From Paludibacteraceae bacterium (lineage in GTDB: Bacteria; Bacteroidota; Bacteroidia; Bacteroidales; Paludibacteraceae), in assembly GCA_017558065.1 (NCBI GenBank), contig JAFYWK010000048.1, positions 1 through 37,482 on the forward strand: a stretch of DNA of 37,482 bases, written 5' to 3'. Made by a program: the position numbers and the translations under genes. Positions 30,354 to 37,482 of the stretch are shown here, piece by piece. The notes below the pieces were generated by a model. That model searched no databases and had not been told where the DNA came from. It was given only the letters and a program-made list of their open reading frames with translations. Within the stretch, counting starts at the first letter, position 1. Each line of letters opens with the position of its first letter.

Positions 30354-32264
30354 TTACTTCACTTCCTCGAAGTCCACATCCTCGGCTGCGCTTTGGTTGT
30401 TGTTGCCTGATTGTGCACCGCCTGTGAAGTCAGCACCTGATTGAGGACCAGCTTGACCTTGAGTAGCGTTGTACATCTCAGCGCTTGCTGCTTGGAAAGC
30501 AGTCATGAGGGCTTGGTTAGCTGCCTCGCATGCGTCTGCATCCTTTTTCTCGTAAGCAGCTTTGAGGTTCTTGAGTGCCTCTTCAATAGGAGCCTTCTTG
30601 TCAGCAGGAATCTTGTCGCCGAGCTCAGCGAGTTGCTTCTCGGTTTGGAAGATAGTAGCGTCTGCTTGGTTGAGCTTAGCAATACGCTCAGCCTCTTTCT
30701 TATCTGCCTCAGCATTAGCCTCTGCTTCAGCCTTCATGCGCTTGATCTCAGCGTCGCTCAAGCCGCTTGATGCCTCGATGCGGATCTTTTGCTCCTTGCC
30801 TGTAGCTTTGTCCTTAGCGGTTACGTTGAGGATACCGTTGGCGTCGATATCGAAGGTCACTTCGATCTGTGGCTCACCACGGCGTGCTGGCATGATACCA
30901 TCGAGGTGGAAGCTACCGATGAGTTTGTTTTGTTGCGCCATTGGACGCTCGCCTTGATATACCTTGATCTCTACAGATGGTTGGTTATCCACGGCTGTGG
31001 TGAAGGTCTCAGCTTTCTTGGTAGGGATAGTGGTGTTGGCCTCAATCATCTTGGTCATCACGCCACCCATGGTCTCGATACCGAGAGAGAGTGGGGTTAC
31101 GTCGAGGAGGAGGACATCCTTCACATCGCCTGTCAAGACACCACCTTGGATAGCTGCACCGAGAGCTACTACCTCGTCTGGGTTAACGCCCTTAGATGGA
31201 GCTTTGCCGAAGAATTTCTCTACTGCTGCTTGGATAGCAGGGATACGGGTTGAACCACCTACGAGGATGATCTCGTCGATATCGCCTACAGAGAGACCTG
31301 CGTTTTGCAATGCGGTACGGCATGGAGCGATAGTACGTTGTACAAGGTCGTCCACCAATTGCTCAAACTTAGCACGTGTGAGGGTCTTCACCAAGTGTGC
31401 TGGCACACCGTCCACAGGCATGATGTAAGGCAAGTTGATCTCAGAAGAAGTGGTGTTAGAGAGTTCGATCTTAGCTTTCTCAGCAGCCTCTTTGAGGCGT
31501 TGCATAGCCATAGGGTCTTTGCTAAGGTCTGCACCTGCATTGTCGTTCTTGAACTCTTGTACGAGCCAGTCGATAATGCGGTGATCGAAGTCGTCACCAC
31601 CAAGGTGGGTATCACCGTCGGTAGATTTTACCTCGAATACGCCGTCGCCGAGTTCGAGCACAGATACGTCGTGTGTACCACCACCGCAGTCGAATACTAC
31701 GATCTTCATATCCTTGTCGCTCTTGTCGAGACCATAAGCGAGAGCAGCAGCTGTTGGCTCGTTCACGATACGGCGAACATTAAGACCAGCGATCTCGCCT
31801 GCCTCTTTGGTAGCTTGGCGTTGGCTGTCGTTGAAGTATGCAGGTACGGTGATAACTGCTTCTGTCACCTCTTGACCAAGATAATCCTCAGCGGTCTTCT
31901 TCATCTTTTGGAGAATGATAGCTGAGATCTCTTGTGGGGTGTAGAGACGGCCGTCGATGTCCACGCGTGGGGTGTTGTTGTCGCCCTTTACTACCTTATA
32001 AGGTACGCGCGCTACTTCATTAGCAAGACGGTCATAAGTCTCACCCATGAAACGCTTGATTGAATATACGGTACGGGTAGGGTTGGTGATTGCTTGACGC
32101 TTAGCAGGGTCGCCCACTTTGCGCTCGCCACCATCTACGAAGCCAATCACTGATGGGGTAGTACGTTTACCCTCAGAGTTGGTGATAACTACAGGCTCAT
32201 TGCCTTCCATAACTGCGACGCAGGAGTTAGTTGTTCCTAAGTCGATACCAATAATTTTTCCCAT
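30354..32264 (-). CDS. dnaK: Chaperone DnaK (Hsp70)
   Basis: A 636-residue Hsp70 of full length. It has the ATPase motifs [11 protein letters not shown] at 6-16, [20 protein letters not shown] near 195, and [10 protein letters not shown] near 338. The linker [19 protein letters not shown] leads to the substrate-binding domain, and the C-terminal tail is rich in Gly, Asn and Gln and ends DVDFEEVK. It refolds client proteins with DnaJ and GrpE, neither of which is in the window. The leader contains a 9-base ACTAG array, so the distance from promoter to start is about 90 bases. Confidence 0.98.
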   Translation of the reverse strand: MGKIIGIDLGTTNSCVAVMEGNEPVVITNSEGKRTTPSVIGFVDGGERKVGDPAKRQAITNPTRTVYSIKRFMGETYDRLANEVARVPYKVVKGDNNTPRVDIDGRLYTPQEISAIILQKMKKTAEDYLGQEVTEAVITVPAYFNDSQRQATKEAGEIAGLNVRRIVNEPTAAALAYGLDKSDKDMKIVVFDCGGGTHDVSVLELGDGVFEVKSTDGDTHLGGDDFDHRIIDWLVQEFKNDNAGADLSKDPMAMQRLKEAAEKAKIELSNTTSSEINLPYIMPVDGVPAHLVKTLTRAKFEQLVDDLVQRTIAPCRTALQNAGLSVGDIDEIILVGGSTRIPAIQAAVEKFFGKAPSKGVNPDEVVALGAAIQGGVLTGDVKDVLLLDVTPLSLGIETMGGVMTKMIEANTTIPTKKAETFTTAVDNQPSVEIKVYQGERPMAQQNKLIGSFHLDGIMPARRGEPQIEVTFDIDANGILNVTAKDKATGKEQKIRIEASSGLSDAEIKRMKAEAEANAEADKKEAERIAKLNQADATIFQTEKQLAELGDKIPADKKAPIEEALKNLKAAYEKKDADACEAANQALMTAFQAASAEMYNATQGQAGPQSGADFTGGAQSGNNNQSAAEDVDFEEVK

Positions 32265-32299
32265 TTTATTTAAGTTTTTTTAGTTTATACTTGTTGATT

Positions 32300-32335
32300 C
32301 TTACTAGTTGGGCTAGTTGAACTAGGCGAACTAGT
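32300..32335 (-). repeat. 9-base tandem array in the dnaK leader
   Basis: On the sense (minus) strand the units are ACTAGTTCG, CCTAGTTCA, ACTAGCCCA and ACTAGTAAG. They have the same period and core as the array before the tRNA-editing gene at 9550-9594. Confidence 0.8.
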
Positions 32336-32362
32336 TTGCTATAGTATAATCAAATGCCGTGC

Positions 32363-32392
32363 CAAAGTGATTTTTGCACAAAAAACTGACAA
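32363..32392 (-). promoter_or_regulatory. Candidate promoter for dnaK
   Basis: Minus-strand TCACTTTG (complement of 32363-32370) with TTG (complement of 32390-32392), spacer 19. The -7 element lacks the usual TA, so this is weaker than the others. No CIRCE-like inverted repeat was seen. Confidence 0.45.
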
Positions 32393-32417
32393 GTAACTGA
32401 CAAAATGGCAGAACTTT

Positions 32418-32448
32418 TTGCATATGTCATAAAAAAGTACTACCTTTG
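32418..32448 (+). promoter_or_regulatory. Promoter for the phosphopantetheinyl transferase gene
   Basis: TTG (32418-32420), a 20-base spacer and TACCTTTG (32441-32448), only 8 bases before the ATG. The mRNA would be nearly leaderless. Confidence 0.75.
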
Positions 32449-32456
32449 CAGTCGTT

Positions 32457-33044
32457 ATGACTTATTGCCTGTTTGATGATATGACGCAATGCACTGAGCA
32501 AGAAGTGGCTCGGCTGTTGCCATTGGTGAGCGACCAACGTCGCCAGCAGGCATTGGCGTACAAACATCTGTTTGGGCAGTTCTGTTGCCTGAAGTCATAC
32601 GAGTTGCTTGTGCAACTGCTTGCCTCTACTGGCTACCAGACACCAGATGCCTGCCTTCCTCTCTTCTTCTACAACGAACACGGCGCCCCATGCCTTGAGC
32701 ATGGTCCATATTTCTCTATCTCGCATTGTAAGCATGGAATAGCAGTGGCTGTTAGCGAAAAGCCGATAGGTATTGATATAGAGCATATTCGCACCGCTAA
32801 ACCCGAATTAGTAGCACGCACCATGAATGAAAAGGAGCAAAATGTGATATGCTCAGCTCCCTCGCCCGATGTGGCATTCACGCGCCTTTGGACACAGAAA
32901 GAGGCGGTTCTGAAAATGCAAGGCACAGGCATCCTCAGTATAGATGGCATGAAAAATACCTTGGTCGCAATCGAACATGTCGATTTGCAAACCAAGGTAA
33001 ATATCGCTAAGCAGTATGCTTATACCCTTGCTGTTCTGCGATAA
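32457..33044 (+). CDS. 4'-phosphopantetheinyl transferase (Sfp superfamily)
   Basis: A 195-residue protein. It contains FSISHCKHG at 86-94, the Mg2+-binding GIDIEHIR with Asp107 and Glu109, and the catalytic WTQKEAVLK with Trp145, Lys148 and Glu149. Such enzymes attach the phosphopantetheine arm of CoA to a Ser of carrier proteins (ACP or secondary metabolism carriers). The length of about 195 residues is short of the 220-240 of Sfp and typical for the Bacteroidota form. Its native carrier is not shown. The 3' end converges with lon. Confidence 0.88.
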   Translation: MTYCLFDDMTQCTEQEVARLLPLVSDQRRQQALAYKHLFGQFCCLKSYELLVQLLASTGYQTPDACLPLFFYNEHGAPCLEHGPYFSISHCKHGIAVAVSEKPIGIDIEHIRTAKPELVARTMNEKEQNVICSAPSPDVAFTRLWTQKEAVLKMQGTGILSIDGMKNTLVAIEHVDLQTKVNIAKQYAYTLAVLR

Positions 33045-33046
33045 TG

Positions 33047-33074
33047 GGACGCCGGACTCCGGCTCCCGGACGCC
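33047..33074. repeat. GC-rich 7-base tandem array between convergent genes
   Basis: Units are GGACGCC, GGACTCC, GGCTCCC and GGACGCC. It fills most of the 36-base gap between the phosphopantetheinyl transferase and lon stop codons. It can also fold (GCCGG/CCGGC). Confidence 0.7.
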
Positions 33075-33080
33075 TAAATA

Positions 33081-35507
33081 TTACAGCAACGCGAAATCTA
33101 TCACCTCCTGAATATCCTTCACATAGTGGAAGGACAGCCCTTTGAGGTATTTAGGGGCTATATCCTCTACATCCTTGCGGTTGTCTTGGCAGAGTACCAA
33201 ATCGGTGATTCCAGCACGTTTGGCAGCCAAAATCTTCTCTTTCACACCACCGATTGGTAGTACTTTACCGCGGAGTGTCATCTCGCCTGTCATAGCAATG
33301 CGTGGACGCACTTTGCGGCGTGTAAACGCACTCACGAGTGCTGTTGTCATAGTAATACCAGCACTTGGACCATCCTTAGGTATAGCACCTTCTGGCACAT
33401 GCACATGCACGGATGTAGTGTCCAGTTTCTTGCGGGCAATACCAAACTGCTCCGCATGGGCTTTGATATATCCAAGTGCGATGGTGGCAGACTCCTTCAT
33501 CACATCGCCCAAGTTACCTGTGAGCGTGAGAGTAGGGGTCTTCGATGGCGAGAGCGAGGTCTCGATGAAGAGTATCTCACCGCCCACTTGCGTCCATGCC
33601 AGACCTGTCACTACACCTATATATTTATTAGTCTCCCACTCATCGCGTGAGTAACGTTGCTTGCCGAGATATGCCACGAGGTCTTCGCTCGTCACGGACA
33701 CATTGTATTCCTCCTCCAGAGAGATACGTGTTACCACTTTGCGGCAGATAGCCGCAATCTGGCGCTCCAGATTACGCACACCAGACTCGCGGGTGTACTT
33801 GTCTATGATTTCTCCTACAATAGCTTTCTTGAGCTTGAGTTGGCTGGCCTTCAGACCATGGTTGTGCAACTCTTTTGGCAATAGGTGACGCTTAGCAATC
33901 TCCTCTTTCTCCTCTTGCAGATAGCCCGTCATCTCAATGAGCTCCATACGGTCGAGGAGCGGACGAGGGATAGTGTCCAAGGAGTTGGCAGTAGCAATAA
34001 AGAGCACTTTGCTCAGGTCATAATCCACGTCCAAGTAGTTATCGTGGAAAGTGCCATTCTGCTCAGGATCAAGCACTTCGAGCAATGCGCTTGTTGGGTC
34101 GCCTTTGTAGTCAGAACCGATCTTGTCTATCTCATCCAGTACAAACACGGGATTGCTGGTCTTCACTTTTCTCAGGTTCTCAATGATACGACCGGGCATA
34201 GCGCCAATATAGGTGCGACGGTGACCACGAATCTCTGACTCGTCGTGCAATCCGCCAAGACTAATACGCGCATACTTGCGGCCGAGGGCTTCGGCGATAG
34301 AGCGACCAAGACTGGTTTTACCCACACCCGGAGGGCCATAAAGGCAGAGGATAGGGGCTTTCATGTCATCAGCCTTGCTGTTGGCTTTCATCTTCAGCAC
34401 CGCCAAGTATTCAATGATACGCTCTTTGACTTTCTCCATACCATAGTGGTCATGGTCAAGCACCGCTTGTGCGTTACGAATATCGTAATTGTCTTCGGAG
34501 TATTCGTTCCAAGGCAGATCAAGCAGGATCTCCAAGTAGTTCTGTAGGGTAGAGTACTCGGGCGAGTGGGTAGGGATACGACGCAGTTTTTTCAGATCGT
34601 TCTCAAAGGTCGCCTGCATCTTCGCGCTCCACTTCTTTTGTTTAGCGCGTTCGAGCATAGCGTTGGCCATTTGCTCGTCGGTGTTACCCAACTCACGCTG
34701 AATGGTCTCCATCTGGCGTTGCAGATAGTATTCGCGTTGCTCTTTGTCAATATCCTCTTTGGTTTTGCTCTTGATAACCTCCTTCATATCAAGCATTTGC
34801 AATTCGCTTGTGATGATTTCGAGCAGGTTGATAGCACGCTCTTTGAGCGAGGACATCTCCAGCAGACGTTGTTTGTCTGCAATGCGAACGCCAAAGTTAC
34901 CGCAGATATAGTTCACCAGAGTAGGTGGGTTATCAATGCTACGCAGGGTCATACTTGCTTCAGCGGGTATGTTCTCCATGCGTTTGAGAATCTTGTCGGC
35001 TTGGTTCTTTAGACTGCTGACCAGAGCAATAAACTCTTTGTCGTTGCGTTTGGGAAACTCTTCTTCAAAGACATGCACTTTGGCTTTCATGTATGGCTTT
35101 TGTGCGACAATTTCCTGTATCGCAATGCGTTGAATACCTTCCATGATTACCATCAGACTGCCGTCAGGCATGTCGAGGGTACGCATAACGCGTCCAGCGG
35201 TACCTATGGTGTAGAGGTCATCGGATGATGGTTCTTGCACGTCTTGTACGCGTTGGCAGCAAACGGCAAGCAGTTCGTCGTTCTTGAAGGCATTGGTAAC
35301 GAGTTTCTTGGATTTGGGTCGAGCCACAGTCACAGGCAGCAACACACCAGGAAAGAGCACCATATTGCGCAACGGCAACACGCCGAGCACATCGCCGTCT
35401 TGCAGGTTTGGTTCTTTGGTGTCATCGTCAGCAGTCAGTGGAATATATTCTACTTTTACGTTCTGATTCTCGTCGTCGTTGAATAATAATTCATCAAGGT
35501 AGGTCAT
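33081..35507 (-). CDS. lon: ATP-dependent protease Lon
   Basis: An 808-residue LonA-type protease of full length. The N-terminal substrate-binding domain begins near LGVLPLRNMVLFPGVLLPV. Walker A GPPGVGKTS is near 392 and Walker B VFVLDEIDKI follows. The proteolytic domain has Ser near 712 in DGPSAGITM and Lys near 755 in GGVKEKILAAKRAG. It degrades misfolded and regulatory proteins in the cytoplasm. The ATG is preceded within 8 bases by a 10-base repeat array; no TAnnTTTG promoter was found in the 200 bases upstream. Confidence 0.98.
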   Translation of the reverse strand: MTYLDELLFNDDENQNVKVEYIPLTADDDTKEPNLQDGDVLGVLPLRNMVLFPGVLLPVTVARPKSKKLVTNAFKNDELLAVCCQRVQDVQEPSSDDLYTIGTAGRVMRTLDMPDGSLMVIMEGIQRIAIQEIVAQKPYMKAKVHVFEEEFPKRNDKEFIALVSSLKNQADKILKRMENIPAEASMTLRSIDNPPTLVNYICGNFGVRIADKQRLLEMSSLKERAINLLEIITSELQMLDMKEVIKSKTKEDIDKEQREYYLQRQMETIQRELGNTDEQMANAMLERAKQKKWSAKMQATFENDLKKLRRIPTHSPEYSTLQNYLEILLDLPWNEYSEDNYDIRNAQAVLDHDHYGMEKVKERIIEYLAVLKMKANSKADDMKAPILCLYGPPGVGKTSLGRSIAEALGRKYARISLGGLHDESEIRGHRRTYIGAMPGRIIENLRKVKTSNPVFVLDEIDKIGSDYKGDPTSALLEVLDPEQNGTFHDNYLDVDYDLSKVLFIATANSLDTIPRPLLDRMELIEMTGYLQEEKEEIAKRHLLPKELHNHGLKASQLKLKKAIVGEIIDKYTRESGVRNLERQIAAICRKVVTRISLEEEYNVSVTSEDLVAYLGKQRYSRDEWETNKYIGVVTGLAWTQVGGEILFIETSLSPSKTPTLTLTGNLGDVMKESATIALGYIKAHAEQFGIARKKLDTTSVHVHVPEGAIPKDGPSAGITMTTALVSAFTRRKVRPRIAMTGEMTLRGKVLPIGGVKEKILAAKRAGITDLVLCQDNRKDVEDIAPKYLKGLSFHYVKDIQEVIDFALL

Positions 35508-35514
35508 AGGTGTA

Positions 35515-35554
35515 TTGTGTAGTATTGTTTAGAGTTGTTTAGAATTGTGTAGAT
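35515..35554 (-). repeat. 10-base tandem array in the lon leader
   Basis: Plus-strand units are TTGTGTAGTA, TTGTTTAGAG, TTGTTTAGAA and TTGTGTAGAT. It has the same family, orientation and distance to the start codon as the array before lpdA. The rest of 35508-35714 shows only the aspS terminator. Confidence 0.85.
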
Positions 35555-35651
35555 TTGTTTTTATAGGGTACTATTCAATAAATTCTATTTTACATAATCG
35601 CAATTAGGAATTATTTATCCTATAGCAATATATTAGATAGTTTTTGTGAAA

Positions 35652-35688
35652 AACCACGCCGCTCGCAATATTGGCGAGCGGAATGGTT
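35652..35688 (-). terminator. Terminator of aspS
   Basis: An inner stem CCGCTCGC/GCGAGCGG (35659-35666, 35674-35681) is extended by AACCA/TGGTT on the outside. On the minus strand it is followed by T residues. It lies about 27 bases past the aspS stop. Confidence 0.85.
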
Positions 35689-35714
35689 GTTTATGTTGTC
35701 TTTTATTTCACGAA

Positions 35715-37482
35715 TCACACCTTAATCTCGCGCAGGTCAATCATCAGCTCATCCAGTTGCTTTTGATCCACCAGACCAGGAGCACCGAGCATCACATCGC
35801 GACCTTGGTTGTTCTTTGGGAATGCGATACAGTCGCGGATGCTGTCGAGACCAGCGAACAAGCTCACGAAGCGATCCAAGCCGTATGCCAAACCGCCGTG
35901 AGGTGGCGCACCGAACTTAAAGGCATTCATGAGGAAACCGAACTTCAGTTGTGCCTCTTCTGGTGTGAAACCAAGAATCTCGAAGGTGCGTTGTTGCAAT
36001 GCAGCATCGTGGATACGGATACTACCGCCACCAACCTCTACACCGTTGATAACCATGTCGTAAGCGTTCGCACGCACAGCAGCTGGATTGGTGTCCATGA
36101 GAGGTATATCCTCTGGTTTTGGAGAGGTGAATGGATGGTGCATAGCCATCAATCGTTGCTCCTCGTCGCTCCACTCGTACATTGGGAAATCCACGATCCA
36201 GAGGCATGAGAACTTCTTAGGATCACGGAGTCCGAGTTGTTTGCCGACCTCGAGACGCAGCTCACACAATTGCTTGCGGGTCTTCATAGCATCGTCACCA
36301 GAGAGTATGAGAATCAAGTCACCTGGCTGAGCGTTCATCGCCTTAGCCACCTCTTGCAATTGCTCTTGGTTGTAGAATTTATCTACGCTTGATTTTACGT
36401 TGCCGTCTGCCTCTACACGGGCATAAACCATACCCTTAGCGCCAATCTGTGGGCGTTTTACGTAGTCGGTGAGCGCATCTATTTGCTTGCGGGTATAACT
36501 TGCACAACCTGTAGCGCAGATACCGCCGATATACGCTGCGTTAGCAAACACGCTGAACTTCTCCTCCTTTTGCTCCTCAATAGCGTGGAAAATATCGTGC
36601 AACTCCACGAACTCCATGCCGAAGCGTGTATCTGGTTTATCGCTACCATAATATTTCATTGCGTCAGCCCATGTCATACGTGGGAAATCTGGCAGGTCGA
36701 TATTGAGAATAGACTTGAACAGGTGTTTTGACATACCTTCGAAGAGTTGGAGCACATCTTCTTGCTCAACGAACGACATCTCGCAGTCGATCTGAGTAAA
36801 CTCTGGTTGGCGGTCAGCGCGTAAGTCCTCATCGCGGAAGCACTTCACGATTTGGAAGTAACGGTCGAAACCGCTGACCATGAGCAGCTGCTTGAGGATT
36901 TGTGGACTTTGTGGCAAGGCGTAGAACTGTCCTGGGTTCATACGGCTTGGCACGATAAAGTCGCGTGCGCCCTCTGGTGTGGAGTTCACGAGTACTGGTG
37001 TCTCTACCTCCAAAAAGCCCTTCTCATCCAGGTAACGGCGCACCTCGAAGGCCATCTTGTGGCGGAGCTCAAGGTTCTTTCTCACGCAGTTACGGCGCAA
37101 GTCTAAGTATCTGTATTTCATACGAATATCGTCTCCACCATCGGTCTCGTCCTCGATAGTGAAAGGAGGAGTAACGGCTGCGTTGAGGATATTCATCTCG
37201 GCTACTTTGATTTCGATTTCGCCAGTAGGAATCTGTGTGTTCTTGCTCTGACGCTCAATCACTTCGCCAGTCACTTGGAGCACGAACTCACGCCCTACCC
37301 CATTGGCTTTCTCCAGCAATGCATCTTGCTCTGCGCTGCCATCTGATTGGAATGCGAGCTGCGTGATACCATAGCGGTCACGAAGGTCAATGAATGTCAT
37401 ACCGCCCATTTTGCGGATTCGTTGTGCCCATCCTGCGAGGGTCACTGTTTTGCCTGCATCGGCGAGGCGAAGCTCGCCACAA
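35715..37482 (-). CDS. aspS: Aspartyl-tRNA synthetase, partial (N-terminus beyond the window)
   Basis: Class II synthetase, at least 589 residues here. It carries the N-terminal anticodon-binding OB fold ([18 protein letters not shown]), class II motif 2 near [20 protein letters not shown], the bacterial-type insertion domain, and motif 3 [13 protein letters not shown] near the end. It charges tRNA(Asp) (or also tRNA(Asn) if non-discriminating, which cannot be told). The open frame continues upstream of the first GTG (37445) as [13 protein letters not shown] up to the window edge. That is the usual AspRS N-terminus, so the true start lies a few codons outside. Confidence 0.97.
   Translation of the reverse strand, partial: CGELRLADAGKTVTLAGWAQRIRKMGGMTFIDLRDRYGITQLAFQSDGSAEQDALLEKANGVGREFVLQVTGEVIERQSKNTQIPTGEIEIKVAEMNILNAAVTPPFTIEDETDGGDDIRMKYRYLDLRRNCVRKNLELRHKMAFEVRRYLDEKGFLEVETPVLVNSTPEGARDFIVPSRMNPGQFYALPQSPQILKQLLMVSGFDRYFQIVKCFRDEDLRADRQPEFTQIDCEMSFVEQEDVLQLFEGMSKHLFKSILNIDLPDFPRMTWADAMKYYGSDKPDTRFGMEFVELHDIFHAIEEQKEEKFSVFANAAYIGGICATGCASYTRKQIDALTDYVKRPQIGAKGMVYARVEADGNVKSSVDKFYNQEQLQEVAKAMNAQPGDLILILSGDDAMKTRKQLCELRLEVGKQLGLRDPKKFSCLWIVDFPMYEWSDEEQRLMAMHHPFTSPKPEDIPLMDTNPAAVRANAYDMVINGVEVGGGSIRIHDAALQQRTFEILGFTPEEAQLKFGFLMNAFKFGAPPHGGLAYGLDRFVSLFAGLDSIRDCIAFPKNNQGRDVMLGAPGLVDQKQLDELMIDLREIKV

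Noticed and set aside
32265-32456. CIRCE or HrcA operator before dnaK
   Set aside because: No TTAGCACTC-type inverted repeat is present; only the 9-base array and a weak promoter were seen.

Overview
The window reads as chromosomal DNA of an anaerobic or facultative member of the Bacteroidales (phylum Bacteroidota). The evidence is: repeated promoters of the Bacteroidota type (TTG, a 19-20 base spacer, TAnnTTTG); few Shine-Dalgarno sequences; SPII lipoproteins; a DUF4988/collagen-like/InlB-repeat lipoprotein; a Por-secretion-like C-terminal tail on a phosphoesterase; and a V-type ATPase operon with the DUF2764 gene. I cannot fix the genus. No tRNA, rRNA, CRISPR array, transposase or integrase was seen.

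Layout. 1-3900: a minus-strand accessory block with an unknown lipoprotein, a small HEPN-motif protein, and a collagen-like surface lipoprotein with a leader of about 400 bases. 3900-6850: minus-strand ettA and an NhaC-type antiporter. 6950-12270: plus-strand metabolic and envelope genes (flavoprotein, C_GCAxxG_C_C protein, lpdA, prolyl-tRNA editing protein, GtrA, S1/P1 nuclease, deacetylase-like protein). 12350-14540: a small acidic protein, then cdsA and a lipid A-type acyltransferase. 14540-15360: an AT-rich gene-free stretch with two long perfect inverted repeats, leading to a small XRE regulator and a PLP aminotransferase. 17079-18769: umuDC on the minus strand. 19188-28071: a metallophosphoesterase running without a visible new promoter into the V-ATPase genes E, DUF2764, A, B, D, I and K. 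28222-29630: a TerB-like gene split by a frameshift at a hairpin. 29810-37482: a membrane protein, dnaK, a phosphopantetheinyl transferase, lon, and the 3' part of aspS, which runs off the window.

How the genes work together. The V-ATPase has the Chlamydia-like order. Its K subunit carries the full set of residues known to bind Na+ in Enterococcus NtpK, so it and the NhaC antiporter could both serve Na+ circulation. DnaK, Lon and UmuDC are stress and repair functions. CdsA and the acyltransferase are envelope lipid enzymes.

The most unusual signal is not a gene. Nearly every junction between independently starting genes carries a short tandem array of 7-, 9-, 10-, 11- or 13-base units. Several families recur at distant sites in the same position relative to the gene, for example in the lpdA and lon leaders, or the tRNA-editing gene and dnaK leaders. 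Two arrays reach into the upstream gene and supply its last residues and stop codon. Related arrays also sit in frame inside umuC, atpI and the deacetylase-like gene.
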